Origin: Clostridium cibarium
GTDB lineage: Bacteria > Bacillota > Clostridia > Clostridiales > Clostridiaceae
DNA: 64,000 nucleotides
Direction: 5' to 3'
Assembly (NCBI RefSeq): GCF_014836335.1
Contig: NZ_JACSRA010000024.1
Location: forward strand, 1 to 64,000
Made by a program: the position numbers and the translations under genes. Positions 34,712 through 43,933 of the stretch are shown here, one piece after another (position 1 is the first letter of the stretch; the number at the start of each line of letters is the position of its first letter). The notes beneath the pieces were generated by a model. The model was not told where the DNA came from and did no database searches. It was given only the letters and a program-made list of their open reading frames with translations.

Positions 34712-34748
34712 AAGATTAACGCTGATAAAAAGCTGTTAGTCTTTTTTT
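34712..34748 (+). terminator. Terminator of the TAACGCTGATAAAA family, copy 3
   Basis: GATTAAC pairs with GTTAGTC around GCTGATAAAAAGCT, followed by TTTTTTT. It isolates the Wadjet operon from upstream reading. Confidence 0.7.
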
Positions 34749-34982
34749 ATTGCCGTAATATTAAAACACCTAAGGAACAATTATTATTACGACTTTAAAG
34801 TTTTCATCCATGTTACGAAAATCCAATATAAAAGTTAAAGTTGGAGCAAATTATAAAGTTATTGGAATCTTTAACTATTTATAATAAAAATCTGATGGTA
34901 TAATTTAAGTAAATATTGGATTAATAACATATATGTGTAATATTTGTATAGATGTAGCTTGTAATTAAAAGAAGGTGAATGT

Positions 34983-36002
34983 ATGAAGTTAACTGATAAA
35001 TTCAAAAAGAAGAAAATAACTTTAGATGAAATAAAAGATACCTATAACATAAAGGAATATTTGGAGTTGTATAAATTAATTAATAGATTGATAGAAGAAA
35101 ATGAAATAGAACCTATTGAAGCTAGTGGTGGAAACGGTAAAAAGCCTGCTTTATATTCTAGATATAAATTAATTGAGAAAGAAAAAGATAATTCCGAGTT
35201 TATAGATGAGCTAAATTTTAAAATATACAGCAAATTGGATATTTCATATTATAAAAGCAACCTTGATAAATATAAAGAGAATAGAAAATACATATTACAA
35301 TTAAGTGATTTTCTTAAGAATAAGGTACAATTATTAAATAGAGCAGTATCAATGAATGAAAGATCTTTTCAGATATGGGGTAGGGAGAAGTTTATCCAGA
35401 AGGAAAAAGGGAAAACTATATTAAAAAATTTGAAGGTGGATTTAAAGCTTCTAAATTACTACGACACTTCAGAACCTTTGGCATATTATTCGAAGTCTAA
35501 GAAACAACCTCAAAACATATTAATCTTGGAAAACAAAGATACTTTTTATACTATGAGGAAATACTTAATAAATACAAAGAATAGTATTTTTGATATTGAC
35601 ATAAGTACAGTTATTTATGGTGGTGGCAAAAATATTCGAAAGACTTTTAAAGATTATAAAATCTCTGTAGAGAATTATCTTTCTAATAGAGATAATGTTC
35701 TTTATTATTTTGGTGATTTAGATTATGAAGGAATATTAATATATGAAGGATTACTTTTTTGCTATAAAGATAAATACGATATTCGGCTTTTTAATGTAGG
35801 ATATGAAAAAATGATAAATAAGGCAATAGATGAAAAATACGATTTACCTAAAACTAAGGAAGGGCAAAACAGAAATCTAAAAGGAGAATTTATCAAAGAA
35901 TTTAGTGAAAAGTACAAGGTCAAAATAGAAGAAATATTAAAGAATAATTTGTATATTCCACAGGAAATTTTAAATATATGTGATTTGATGGAGGAAGAAT
36001 GA
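34983..36002 (+). CDS. jetD: Wadjet JetD, Toprim-domain plasmid-cleaving subunit, 339 aa
   Basis: JetD is the nuclease of the Wadjet system and cuts small circular DNA after the SMC complex has extruded it. Winged-helix-like segments occupy the N-terminal ~80 residues, followed by a helical arm. The C-terminal Toprim domain shows the catalytic Glu in NILILENKDTF (~183) and the DxD pair in YYFGDLDYEGI (~244/246). GAAGGTGA precedes the ATG. It is the first gene of the operon; jetA starts inside its stop codon (ATGA overlap), so the two are translationally coupled. A TATAAT at 34899-34904 may be the -10 element, but no good -35 was found. Confidence 0.88.
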   Translation: MKLTDKFKKKKITLDEIKDTYNIKEYLELYKLINRLIEENEIEPIEASGGNGKKPALYSRYKLIEKEKDNSEFIDELNFKIYSKLDISYYKSNLDKYKENRKYILQLSDFLKNKVQLLNRAVSMNERSFQIWGREKFIQKEKGKTILKNLKVDLKLLNYYDTSEPLAYYSKSKKQPQNILILENKDTFYTMRKYLINTKNSIFDIDISTVIYGGGKNIRKTFKDYKISVENYLSNRDNVLYYFGDLDYEGILIYEGLLFCYKDKYDIRLFNVGYEKMINKAIDEKYDLPKTKEGQNRNLKGEFIKEFSEKYKVKIEEILKNNLYIPQEILNICDLMEEE

Positions 36003-37621
36003 AGTTAGATTTTTTAAATCAGCAATATGAACGTATGAAAAAAATAGGTGCTTATTCTTTATTATTTAGAAATAGTATTTCTAAAAGAACTTTGGATAAG
36101 TATGGTTTTACAGAGGGATATGAACAAGATAATTTAATAATTTCAGTTTTGGTATTTATAATGGAGCAATCATTAAAAGAAGAGCCATGCACAATTGATG
36201 ATATAGCTGTTTTTATAGATGAAGTGAATAACGTATATTACAAAAAACAAATTACCTTTGAAGATAGTAAAGAAATCGCAGAATTTATTGTTAATACAGT
36301 ATTGTGTAACGAAGGAAAAGCTATGTATTTTAAAGCCATGAATTTTAAAAAGGGTGATTATGAAGATATAAATATTAGCTTTTTGAAGAATAAAATTGAT
36401 TATATAGAAGATGTAAGACGTGTAGTTTATAGAATCAGTGAGGATGGATATGAGCTTATTTTATCAACTTTAGAAGTAGAAGAAAGTTTAAAGATAACTA
36501 TAAAAGAAATAATTTTCAAGTTACATTTACAAAAAGCTTCATATGAAAAAGCAGTTGATGATATAAAAGATATCTTTAGAAATATGAAAAGCAGAATTGA
36601 AAATATGGATGAGGATATTAGAAGAATAAAAGAACTTCCATTAAGTTACTCTGTTGATGAATACAAGAAAATTACTGAAGGAAATTTAGAAATATTAAGA
36701 GACAGCAATAAAAAGTTTCAGTTGCATAGAGAATCAATTGAAGATAACATTAAAGAATTTGAAAATAAGGAAATTAATATCAGAGACTTAACTGAAGAAG
36801 AAGAAGAAAATCTAAAAAATTTAAGAGTTATAAATGAGTATTTAGGCAGAACAATAGATGAAGAACAAAAAATTTTATTAAAGCATTATGATTTGAAAGA
36901 AATATACAGACAAGAACTTGAAAACATATCTAAGATGTCTCTTATTGAAAGATTTGATTTAAAAAAAGAACTATACAATAAGATATTGGAAAATCCTAAA
37001 CTTATAGGGAGCATTGATAGATTTTTAGCTCCTCTTTTCTTAAAGGAGCCTATAAAGAGTTACAATATAAATAAAGCATTTACATATCAAACACTTATAA
37101 AAGAAATCCCAAAAGAAAATGATGAAACATTACTAAATTTTGCAGAAGATGAAAGTGAAGATTGGATTAATAAGAAAAAGAAGGAAAGGATAGAAAAATG
37201 CAATGTAGTTATAAGTACTATATTAGAGTTAGCATTAGATAATGGGAAAATAACATTAAAAAATCTAGCTGAGCTTACGCGAATAAGTGAAATCACAAAA
37301 ACTAACCTTTTACCTACAGTAGAGATTTTTAGAGAAGTAATGGTAGAAATGATAAAGTCAAGAGAGATAAATATTAAGGAACTCAAAGAAGAGAGAAAAA
37401 GTTTTATCGATAATGGAGAAATAGAATTTCAGCTTAATAAATCAATTTTAGAGATAATGGATTTAAATCCTAGGTTTCAAGCTATACAAGATATAAAAAT
37501 AAATAAGCTAGAGAAAAATGAAAACATAAGAATAGAAAATATAATTGATGAAAATGGAAACTATAAAAATTTTATATGTTCAGATTTAAGTTTTGAAGTA
37601 ATAACAAAGGAGGGGAGATAA
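35999..37621 (+). CDS. jetA: Wadjet JetA, kleisin-like subunit, 540 aa
   Basis: JetA corresponds to MksF/MukF, the kleisin that bridges SMC heads. It has winged-helix-rich N-terminal parts (YEQDNLIISVLVFIMEQSL), a long coiled-coil region (~170-300), and C-terminal helices. Length and predicted architecture fit the family. I assign it by its place between jetD and jetB rather than by strong motifs. It overlaps jetD by 4 bp and ends 2 bp before the jetB start. Confidence 0.82.
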   Translation: MKLDFLNQQYERMKKIGAYSLLFRNSISKRTLDKYGFTEGYEQDNLIISVLVFIMEQSLKEEPCTIDDIAVFIDEVNNVYYKKQITFEDSKEIAEFIVNTVLCNEGKAMYFKAMNFKKGDYEDINISFLKNKIDYIEDVRRVVYRISEDGYELILSTLEVEESLKITIKEIIFKLHLQKASYEKAVDDIKDIFRNMKSRIENMDEDIRRIKELPLSYSVDEYKKITEGNLEILRDSNKKFQLHRESIEDNIKEFENKEINIRDLTEEEEENLKNLRVINEYLGRTIDEEQKILLKHYDLKEIYRQELENISKMSLIERFDLKKELYNKILENPKLIGSIDRFLAPLFLKEPIKSYNINKAFTYQTLIKEIPKENDETLLNFAEDESEDWINKKKKERIEKCNVVISTILELALDNGKITLKNLAELTRISEITKTNLLPTVEIFREVMVEMIKSREINIKELKEERKSFIDNGEIEFQLNKSILEIMDLNPRFQAIQDIKINKLEKNENIRIENIIDENGNYKNFICSDLSFEVITKEGR

Positions 37622-37623
37622 GT

Positions 37624-38340
37624 TTGAATTATTCATTAGAAGAAATAAGGATTAGTAATAGGATAATATATTATTTAATGAAGAAAAGGGAATTAAAGGA
37701 AGATGAGATTGCACTTTATAAATATTATTCAGAGAATGAGAATGTTCAAGAATTAGTTAAAATATCAGCTGATGAATTAAACTGTGAAGTAAAAAAGTTT
37801 GGAACAGTAGTATATTTTATTCCTAAGGAGGATAATGATTTTTTAGGATATTCTAAAGGTGAGCTTAAGTCAGTATTATGTAAATCAGGAGCTAATGAAA
37901 AAGATTACTATTTATCTCAATTTGTTATTATGACTTTAATAGTTTCTTTTTATGGAGCAACTGGTTTAAGTAGTAAGTGTAGAGAATTTCTAAAGGTTGG
38001 AGAATTCTTAAATATTATAGCTGAAAAGCTTAAAGAAGGAGTAGAAAGAAGTGCTATTAATAAAGATATAGAAGAGGGAGGGATAGCTTTTAGCAATATT
38101 TTAGAAAAATTTGAGTCCTTAAAAGGTTCTGAAAAGCAAAATAGATCAAAAACTACTAAAGAAGGTTTTGTAAATACAATACTTTCATTTTTAGATAATC
38201 AAGGATTGATAGATTATATTCAAAGTGATGATATGATAAAAACTACTAAAAAGCTTGATTATTTTATGGATTGGCATTTATTAAATAGAAAAAATTATAA
38301 TAGAGTAGTTGAAGCATTAGGGGAGGAAGTACATGAGTAA
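37624..38340 (+). CDS. jetB: Wadjet JetB, kite-like subunit, 238 aa
   Basis: JetB corresponds to MksE/MukE, a tandem winged-helix protein that binds the kleisin. Its size and helical, winged-helix character fit the family. The start is TTG, behind AAAGGAGGGG. It overlaps jetC by 8 bp. Assignment rests mainly on operon position and length. Confidence 0.8.
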   Translation: MNYSLEEIRISNRIIYYLMKKRELKEDEIALYKYYSENENVQELVKISADELNCEVKKFGTVVYFIPKEDNDFLGYSKGELKSVLCKSGANEKDYYLSQFVIMTLIVSFYGATGLSSKCREFLKVGEFLNIIAEKLKEGVERSAINKDIEEGGIAFSNILEKFESLKGSEKQNRSKTTKEGFVNTILSFLDNQGLIDYIQSDDMIKTTKKLDYFMDWHLLNRKNYNRVVEALGEEVHE

Positions 38341-41300
38341 TTTTAATTATCTTAGGTTAGTAAATTTAAATTATAATAACAATAATTCAAAAATAGATGA
38401 TCAATTATTTTATTTAAATGGTGAAAATACAATGCTTAATTTGAAAAATGGTGGAGGGAAATCCGTTATCGTTCAAATGATGATTGCTCCTTTTGTAAGA
38501 AATAGATATAGAGACTTAAATTACAGAACTTTTGATAGCTATTTTACAGGAAAAATGCCTACATACATTATGATGGAATGGAATTTAGATGATAATGCAG
38601 GATACCTTTTAACTGGAATGATGGTAAGAAAAAAAGAAGTTGCATCAGATGAAAACTCTAAAGAAACATTAGACATTATTAATTTTATATATGAATATAA
38701 ATGGAGAAATAAATATGATATAAAAAGCATCCCTATTATTGAGAAGGACGGGGAAGGACGTAAGATAAAGAGTTTTGGGAATAGTAAAAAGTTATTTGAT
38801 GAAATAAAAAAAGATCCAGAATTTGATTTTAATTATTATGATATGAATAATTCAGGTACTTCTAGAGCCTATTTTAACAAGCTAAGAGAGTATGGGATAG
38901 ATCATAAGGAATGGGAAAATATTATTAAAAGAATTAATTTAACTGAGTCTGGTTTGTCTCAGCTTTTTAAGGAGGCTAAAAATACTGAAGGCTTAATTAA
39001 AAAATGGTTTTTACCTAATATAGAAGAAAAGTTAAGTAGAGATGAAGATAGAATAAAGAATTATAGGGATATTCTAGAAAAATATATATTCCAATATAAA
39101 AGTAATAAAAGTGATATAGATAGAAAGAGTAAAATTGAGATATTTACTGAAAGGTCAGTAGCAGTAAAGGCTGCAGCAGTAGAATTTAAAGAAAATGAAA
39201 CTAAATTAAAGATGCATGAAAATAAAATAGCTAATTACATAAAGGCCCTTAGCGACTATATAGAAGAAAAAGAAAATAACTTAAGTAGACTTGATGGAGA
39301 ATTACTAAAAAACAAACAAGAATTAAAGGAAATTAAATATGAAGAGCTATCTATGAACATATATTTAGTAATTGATGAAATAGATAAGCTTGAAAAAGAG
39401 ATAGATAATAAAATTAAGGAAATTGAAGAAGCCAGGGAAAGCTTAAATAAATTAAAAAAAGAACATAATATTTTAAATTGTGCTAATGTTTATGAGCGAT
39501 ATAAGGAGTATTCCAAGGAGCTTCAAAAGATAGAAACGAAGCTGAAAGCTATACGATATAAGCAAAAAGATAATGCACCTAGAATTAATGATCTTGGGTA
39601 TACTATTAAAAAATATTTAAAGGATGAATATAATGCTTTAAATATAGAAATGGGTAAAAACAAAGATAGCCTGAATTTATCTAGTTCCCAAAAAGCTGAT
39701 TTGCAAAAAAATATTGAAGAATTCCAAAAAATATTAAATAAAATTTCAAATGAAGAAGGTAAATTAAGTACAAAAATAAAGGCTTTTGATGAAGTGGAAG
39801 ATAAATTTAACAGAACTTATAATGAGAATTTGCTAAGAAATATTGAGGGATATTATCTTGAAGAAGATCTAATAGTTCTTGGTAGAGATATATCTTTAGA
39901 TATAGAAAAATTCGAAAAAGAAAAGAGAAAAATTGAAGAGGATACTATAGAAAAAGATAAATTACTAAATGCTAAAAAATCAGAAAAGGATAAAAAGGGG
40001 AGGGAAGAAAGTAGATTAAAAGTAGAATTTGATAATGTGTTAAAAGATATTAAGAATTATGAAGAAGATATTATAAAGAGGAAGGATATAGTAAAGTATA
40101 TAAATTTAGATGAAAATAAAATGTTTGATAGAGAAGAGATTGTAAATGGTTTTAATAAAAAGATAGAGATGCAAAATATAGATTTGCAAGAACTTTACAA
40201 AGATAAACATAATATTGAAGGAGAGATCTATAGATTAAATACAGGAAAAATAGATAATCTTCCAAAGGACTTTATAGATGAATTGAAAAATAGAGAAATT
40301 AATATTACTTATGGTATGGAATATCTTAAAAAGAATGAATTGTCTGAAGAAGATAATATAGAACTGGTTAAGAAAAACCCATTTATACCATATTCCTTAA
40401 TTATGAATAGTAGAGAAATTAATATACTAGCAAAAGATGAAATAGAGGTTTTTACATCAGTACCTATTCCAATAATATCAAGAGAGAATATAGAGTGTCT
40501 TATAGAAAATAGAAGTGGAAATATAATTGAATTTGATGATATACGATTTTATACTTCATTTAACAATAAATTATTAAATAAAGAAGAATTAAAAAGACTA
40601 TTAGAATTAAAAGAAAAGGAAATTCTTAAAATTGATAATTACATATTAGAAAAGAAAGAGTCAATAGATTTTTATAACGATAAAAAGGGCTTTATTAATA
40701 ATTCAAAATTGACTAAGGAATTGTACGAAAAAACAAATAGAGATTTAAAAGAAAAAGAAGAGGCAATAAAAATAAATAAAGAAGGATTAATTTCACTTAA
40801 TAATATTATAGGTGAATTGACAGATGCTATTAATGAAAATGATGATAAAAGTGACGAGTTAAAGGAGAATATTAAAGAGAGTAATAGAAAGTTAACTGAA
40901 TATAATTATTTAGTTTCAAAATATGAACAGTATCAAGGGGATAAAGAGCAGTTTGATATGCAATTAGAAAAGAAAAGATTATATTTAAGTAAAATAGATG
41001 AATGTAGTACAAAGCTAGAAAAATTTAAAGGTTATAATAATGGTAATATTATAAACAGTGATTTAGAAGATTTATATTCCGAATATGAGGTTATTACAAA
41101 AGAGATTTCTGAAAGTATGCCTGAGTTAGAAGAAGAATTTGAAAAAGAAAATGAAAAATTTAGAAAAGTAGAAAAAGAATTAAGTGATAAAATCTCATTG
41201 TATAATATTGAAGAAAATAATTTTAAGGATGTCATTTATGATAGTAACAAGGAAAGTAAGTTGATAAATGATATTGAAAAAATAGAGGAAAAAATTGATG

Positions 41301-42634
41301 GGATGAAGGATAATATTTCAGAATATGGTAATAGAAAAGCAAAGGAAGAAGCAAATAAATCAAATTTATATGATCAAATTAAAGAACTTATTAATAGAGA
41401 TAAACCAAAAGACAGAAGCGAAATATTTAATAAGAATTTCAAAGAAGAGCTTGCTAATTTAAATATAAAAGAACAGGAATTGAACAGCAAAAAAGTTGCT
41501 ATTAGTGAAGAACTTAACCTATTAAAGATAAACAAAAATGGATTAAATGAATATGACTTTGAAATAGAGACTTCAATAGAAGTTGAATTTAATATCAGTA
41601 AATTGGATAGTATTACTGGAAAGCTTAAAAGAGACTATAGACTTATTAATAAAAGCATAGGAGAAAATGAGAAAAAGCTTGTAGAAATAGTTGATACTAT
41701 AGCTAATGACGAAATGTTTAATAATGATTTATTATTTGTTGATGCAATGGATAGTCTTAAAAAAGTTTGTAATAATCCCAATAGTTTATTAAAACAACTT
41801 GAAATAATTTTAGATTCATATGAGAGATTAGTAGAAAAACTTATGCACGATATTGAAATAATCAATAAAGAAGAAAAAAATATTTTAACTAATCTTTACG
41901 AGTATATTTCTTTAGTTAACAAAAATGTTGATGAAATCGATGAGAATTCTTCAATAAATATTAATGGAAAATCAATAAAAATGCTTAAAATTTCAGTAGT
42001 TAATATGGAAGAAAACAAAGAATTATATATGATGAAACTTAAAGAATATATTCAAAATATAAGAGATTATTGTGTAGGTCTTCTAGAAAAAAATGAAAGT
42101 ATAAGTGAATATATTCAAAACAGCATCACTATAGTAAAACTTTATGATGAGATAATTTCAATAGGAAATATTAATATTAAGCTTTATAAAATAGAAGAAA
42201 ATAGACAGAAACAAATTACTTGGGATGAGGTCTCTAAGAATTCAGGGGGTGAGGGGTTCTTATCTGCTTTTATAATATTATCTAGTCTTCTATCTTATAT
42301 GAGAAGAGAAGATAGAGATATATTTTCCAGAAAAGAATCATCAAAGGTCCTTATTATGGATAATCCCTTTGCACAGACAAATGCAGAACATTTATTAAAG
42401 CCTTTAATGGATATTTCAAAGAAAAGTAAAACTCAACTTATATGTTTAACAGGATTAGGTGGCGATTCTATAATTAATAGGTTTGATAATATTTATGTAA
42501 TGAATTTAGTTACTTCAAAATTAAAAAATGGATTAAGAGTTATGTTGTCAGATCATATAGTAGGAGAAGAAGAAAGCGAAGTAATGGTGTCATCAAGAGT
42601 GAAAGTTGAAGATGTACAGTTGAAACTTTTTTAA
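38333..42634 (+). CDS. jetC: Wadjet JetC, SMC-family ATPase, 1433 aa
   Basis: JetC is the motor of the complex and extrudes DNA loops by ATP hydrolysis. The N-terminal head has Walker A LKNGGGKS (residues 38-44) and an AAID-like start. Long coiled coils flank a central hinge-like region at ~680-750 (NPFIPYSLIMNSREINILAK). The C-terminal head has the ABC signature NSGGEGFLSAFIIL (~1300) and Walker B KVLIMDNPFAQTNAEHLL (~1342). The usual DE of SMC Walker B reads DN, a feature I associate with the divergent JetC types rather than a mutation. No in-frame stop interrupts it. A truncated terminator follows. Confidence 0.9.
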   Translation: MSNFNYLRLVNLNYNNNNSKIDDQLFYLNGENTMLNLKNGGGKSVIVQMMIAPFVRNRYRDLNYRTFDSYFTGKMPTYIMMEWNLDDNAGYLLTGMMVRKKEVASDENSKETLDIINFIYEYKWRNKYDIKSIPIIEKDGEGRKIKSFGNSKKLFDEIKKDPEFDFNYYDMNNSGTSRAYFNKLREYGIDHKEWENIIKRINLTESGLSQLFKEAKNTEGLIKKWFLPNIEEKLSRDEDRIKNYRDILEKYIFQYKSNKSDIDRKSKIEIFTERSVAVKAAAVEFKENETKLKMHENKIANYIKALSDYIEEKENNLSRLDGELLKNKQELKEIKYEELSMNIYLVIDEIDKLEKEIDNKIKEIEEARESLNKLKKEHNILNCANVYERYKEYSKELQKIETKLKAIRYKQKDNAPRINDLGYTIKKYLKDEYNALNIEMGKNKDSLNLSSSQKADLQKNIEEFQKILNKISNEEGKLSTKIKAFDEVEDKFNRTYNENLLRNIEGYYLEEDLIVLGRDISLDIEKFEKEKRKIEEDTIEKDKLLNAKKSEKDKKGREESRLKVEFDNVLKDIKNYEEDIIKRKDIVKYINLDENKMFDREEIVNGFNKKIEMQNIDLQELYKDKHNIEGEIYRLNTGKIDNLPKDFIDELKNREINITYGMEYLKKNELSEEDNIELVKKNPFIPYSLIMNSREINILAKDEIEVFTSVPIPIISRENIECLIENRSGNIIEFDDIRFYTSFNNKLLNKEELKRLLELKEKEILKIDNYILEKKESIDFYNDKKGFINNSKLTKELYEKTNRDLKEKEEAIKINKEGLISLNNIIGELTDAINENDDKSDELKENIKESNRKLTEYNYLVSKYEQYQGDKEQFDMQLEKKRLYLSKIDECSTKLEKFKGYNNGNIINSDLEDLYSEYEVITKEISESMPELEEEFEKENEKFRKVEKELSDKISLYNIEENNFKDVIYDSNKESKLINDIEKIEEKIDGMKDNISEYGNRKAKEEANKSNLYDQIKELINRDKPKDRSEIFNKNFKEELANLNIKEQELNSKKVAISEELNLLKINKNGLNEYDFEIETSIEVEFNISKLDSITGKLKRDYRLINKSIGENEKKLVEIVDTIANDEMFNNDLLFVDAMDSLKKVCNNPNSLLKQLEIILDSYERLVEKLMHDIEIINKEEKNILTNLYEYISLVNKNVDEIDENSSININGKSIKMLKISVVNMEENKELYMMKLKEYIQNIRDYCVGLLEKNESISEYIQNSITIVKLYDEIISIGNINIKLYKIEENRQKQITWDEVSKNSGGEGFLSAFIILSSLLSYMRREDRDIFSRKESSKVLIMDNPFAQTNAEHLLKPLMDISKKSKTQLICLTGLGGDSIINRFDNIYVMNLVTSKLKNGLRVMLSDHIVGEEESEVMVSSRVKVEDVQLKLF

Positions 42635-42667
42635 TATTATAAGTGAATTGTAAAAGTAGTCTTAGGC
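42634..42667 (+). repeat. 34-bp repeat after jetC, half of a broken terminator
   Basis: It is identical to 45536-45569, where it forms the left arm of an intact hairpin. Here the right arm is lost where the IS3-type end begins (near 42687). It overlaps the jetC stop codon. Confidence 0.85.
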
Positions 42668-42686
42668 GTTTGTATAGCTTGTCTTG

Positions 42687-42925
42687 GTATGCACCCTTAA
42701 AGTTAGACCAAAAATCTAACTTTGGGGGTGTATTTTATTATGGTAAAATATGACGATGAATTAAAGTTAAAAGTAATTAATGCTTATTTAAGAGGTGAAG
42801 GAGGTTATATTACTTTAGCAAAACAATTTAATATAGGTCATCGATCTACTGTTCAACGTTGGGTACGAACTTATAAAAAAATAGGTATCGATAGTATATG
42901 TAGAAAGAAAAAAGGACTTGCTGTG
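42687..42925 (+). mobile_element. IS3-family insertion-sequence remnant, left end
   Basis: The left end begins TGCACCCTTAAAGTTAGACC, with an inner repeat AAGTTAGA/TCTAACTT, and is followed by the start of an orfA. The element stops at about 42920, where unrelated DNA with the Wadjet-flanking repeat follows. The right end and orfB are absent. Confidence 0.7.
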
Positions 42926-42934
42926 TTCTCTTAG
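42740..42934 (+). pseudogene. Truncated IS3-type OrfA transposase, 64 codons
   Basis: MVKYDDELKLKVINAYLRGE and the helix-turn-helix ITLAKQFNIGHRSTVQRWVR identify an IS150-like OrfA. It breaks off after KKGLA, and the last few codons come from flanking DNA. There is no catalytic DDE part, so the element cannot move by itself. Confidence 0.8.
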
Positions 42935-42955
42935 AACTTCAAAATGTAGTATAAA

Positions 42956-43043
42956 ATGAATCGGCTAAAAATTAAGTAGGCTGATTCATTATTTTTCTAT
43001 CATAAGAAAGAATTATTTATTCAAAATAGAAAGAGCGCTTGTT
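42956..43043. repeat. Direct repeat right of the Wadjet operon, with terminator
   Basis: ATGAATCGGC (42956-42965) pairs with GCTGATTCAT (42980-42989). Positions 42972-43021 match 34532-34581 exactly. Confidence 0.85.
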
Positions 43044-43065
43044 TAATTTAAAATGATTCAAAGTA

Positions 43066-43093
43066 AGCCGTTCCACCTCTTTGTGGTACGGCT
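43066..43093 (-). terminator. Terminator, probably of the ferredoxin operon
   Basis: AGCCGTTCCAC (43066-43076) pairs with GTGGTACGGCT (43083-43093) with one mismatch. It lies downstream of the minus-strand ferredoxin. Confidence 0.6.
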
Positions 43094-43141
43094 TTATAAT
43101 TACTATTTAAAAAAATTCCATGTTTAAATTTATCATTTCAG

Positions 43142-43318
43142 TTATTTTTGAGAAATACATTTCTTAGGACAAGCTAATTGACAAGCTCCACAGTCAACAC
43201 AAGCAGATTCGTTGATTATTCTTTTTCTATCTCTTTCTTCTGCGATGCATCCAACAATACATACTCTCTGGCAAGTTCCACAACCTACACAATCTGATTT
43301 ATTTATTCTTCTAGGCAT
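43142..43318 (-). CDS. 2[4Fe-4S] ferredoxin, 58 aa
   Basis: The short minus-strand frame encodes SDCVGCGTCQRVCIVGC and ESACVDCGACQLACPKKC, two clusters of the CxxCxxCxxxC type, so it is a bacterial dicluster ferredoxin. The second cluster is the canonical type, while the first has CxxxC before the last Cys. AAGGAG lies 6 nt before the ATG. It is 24 bp after the flavin-barrel gene and probably co-transcribed with it, supplying it with electrons. Confidence 0.88.
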   Translation of the reverse strand: MPRRINKSDCVGCGTCQRVCIVGCIAEERDRKRIINESACVDCGACQLACPKKCISQK

Positions 43319-43342
43319 ATTTCTCTCCTTAGATCTAGAAAA

Positions 43343-43714
43343 TTATAATGTTTGTTTGCAAGAGGTAACTGTAACTTCTAATGTTCTTGTAAGGAATGGA
43401 CACTTTTCTTTCATCATTTTAAAGTTATCCCCATCTTTTAAAAATTTAGCAGTTCCTTCAAGCAGAAACCCAGTTCCCATAAATTGATAGCCCATTACTT
43501 CCTTACTACCAAGAGTCAATTTAACTTTAGGGTTAGCATTAATATTTTCTTCCGTTTTAATCATAGCAGCTGCAGGAATTAGGATTTTATTTTCTTCTAC
43601 AATAATTAAATAACTATTCCATGTATTAACGACATGAGCTTCATTATTTGCACAAGTTACAATAGAAACTACTCCTTCATGATTTAGTACCTCAAAAAAC
43701 TTTTCTGTAAACAT
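43343..43714 (-). CDS. Pyridoxamine 5'-phosphate oxidase-like FMN-binding protein, 123 aa
   Basis: A split-barrel flavoprotein: FFEVLNHEGVVSIVTCANNEA, HVVNTWNSYLIIVEENKILIP, MIKTEENINANPKVKLTLGS. Family members bind FMN and reduce small molecules. It is divergent from an Rrf2 regulator, as is common in clostridia. A GAAGGAA ribosome site and a good promoter lie upstream. Confidence 0.87.
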   Translation of the reverse strand: MFTEKFFEVLNHEGVVSIVTCANNEAHVVNTWNSYLIIVEENKILIPAAAMIKTEENINANPKVKLTLGSKEVMGYQFMGTGFLLEGTAKFLKDGDNFKMMKEKCPFLTRTLEVTVTSCKQTL

Positions 43715-43783
43715 TTTATATTCCTTCTTTCTTTTAAAAAATATATAGCTATCATTACAGACAATTAATATCGTGGATAACTA

Positions 43784-43830
43784 TTGTCTATGATTATAAT
43801 ATGATTATTTATTTCTTTTGTCAATAGACA
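43784..43830 (-). promoter_or_regulatory. Promoter with overlapping inverted repeats, likely Rrf2 operator
   Basis: On the minus strand a perfect TTGACA (43819-43824) and TATTAT (43796-43801) are spaced by 17 nt. TGTCTAT at 43785-43791 and ATAGACA at 43824-43830 overlap both elements. This fits repression of the flavin-barrel and ferredoxin genes by the divergent Rrf2 regulator. The rest of the 219-bp gap shows no gene. Confidence 0.6.
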
Positions 43831-43933
43831 TTTTTTGCTAAAGATATATATTTAATGATGTATGATTATCTTGAATGAGAATAAATAATAGGATATTATT
43901 AAGAGAAGATTATATATCAAAGGAGTATGAAAA

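Noticed and set aside
38333..42634. Housekeeping SMC, SbcC or MukB
   Set aside because: The gene is coupled to a Toprim protein and two kleisin/kite-sized proteins, and its head motifs (NGGGKS, DN Walker B) differ from chromosomal Smc. Wadjet explains all four genes.
42722..42934. Functional transposase
   Set aside because: Only the N-terminal HTH of an IS3 OrfA remains. There is no OrfB and no right end.
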